A stretch of DNA of 64,000 nucleotides from Dipteronia dyeriana (Eukaryota > Streptophyta > Magnoliopsida > Sapindales > Sapindaceae): assembly GCA_032871835.1 (NCBI GenBank), contig CM065298.1, positions 11,723,096-11,787,095 of the forward strand, given 5' to 3'. The notes beneath the pieces were generated by a model. The model was given only the letters and a program-made list of their open reading frames with translations, was not told the DNA's origin and made no database searches. A program made the translations under genes and the position numbers. Shown here piece by piece: positions 63,798 to 64,000 of the stretch; the stretch's first letter is position 1, and every line of letters starts with the position of its first letter.

Positions 63798-64000
63798 ATA
63801 ACTTAGTTGCTTTTAGTCTTTGTTTAATATATTTTAAGTTTGTTTTTTTAGCTTTTCTAGTTATTTTTAGTATTGTTAATTTTCAGATCAATAAATAAAG
63901 AAGCCGAGAATGGTGTTCAAATTCTTAATAATCATATTTGTTATCAAAGATAAACTCGCAGCGACGACACCTACCATGGTGGGTGAAGGTGCCCGAGAGG

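Larger units (their letters stand above)
50401..64000. repeat. Core tandem unit, copy D, cut by window end
   Basis: Fourth copy. It follows C at a constant offset of 14828, falling to about 14823 after small changes in T, TA and similar runs. The only clear base substitution I noticed against C is G to A at about 55632. It continues past the window. Confidence 0.95.

Overview
This is nuclear plant DNA, most likely from a eudicot. It is AT-rich, has GT-AG introns, and carries remnants of Ty1/copia, Ty3/gypsy and hAT transposons and MITE-like repeats, together with broken plant gene fragments: ATP-dependent phosphofructokinase, pirin and a heavy-metal-associated (HMA) protein. I see no intact ordinary housekeeping gene, no tRNA or rRNA gene, no CRISPR array and no bacterial-type operon. 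The species cannot be fixed from the sequence alone.

The dominant feature is a nested tandem array. Copy A (1062-15917), B (20741-35572), C (35573-50400) and D (50401 to the window end) are direct copies of one core of about 14.83 kb. A and B belong to a longer unit of about 19.7 kb, because position 1 is homologous to 19688 and the match continues. The extra 4.8 kb of the long unit (15918-20740) holds the rest of a gypsy LTR, a phosphofructokinase pseudogene and a hAT transposase. B-C and C-D are joined by an identical junction in which the gypsy LTR is fused to the copia integrase across a 3-bp ACA microhomology. The short unit therefore arose once and was then multiplied. C and D differ by very little that I can see; A is the most diverged.

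Each core has the same layout, left to right. First comes a truncated copia element on the minus strand (integrase, GAG-pre-integrase, dead protease, gag, primer binding site, 320-bp LTR). Next are a short region resembling a phosphofructokinase promoter, a MITE-like repeat, and about 1.1 kb with no recognisable gene. Then follows a 2.3-kb element-like block with GGGGTGGGC ends that encloses four pirin exons. After low-complexity DNA and two MITE-like repeats comes a three-exon HMA gene on the minus strand that lacks an ATG. An array of GTGCGGT/ACCGCAC hairpins follows. The core ends with a gypsy remnant on the plus strand: gag zinc finger, 50-bp tandem repeats, polypurine tract and LTR, interrupted by a 2.1-kb solo LTR.

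The genes do not form a pathway. The window is best read as a nest of old insertions plus gene fragments that was later amplified as a block. The points most worth checking are whether the array is real or an assembly artefact, whether the HMA gene is expressed from its four copies, what the hairpin array is, and whether the pirin exons were captured by a transposon.
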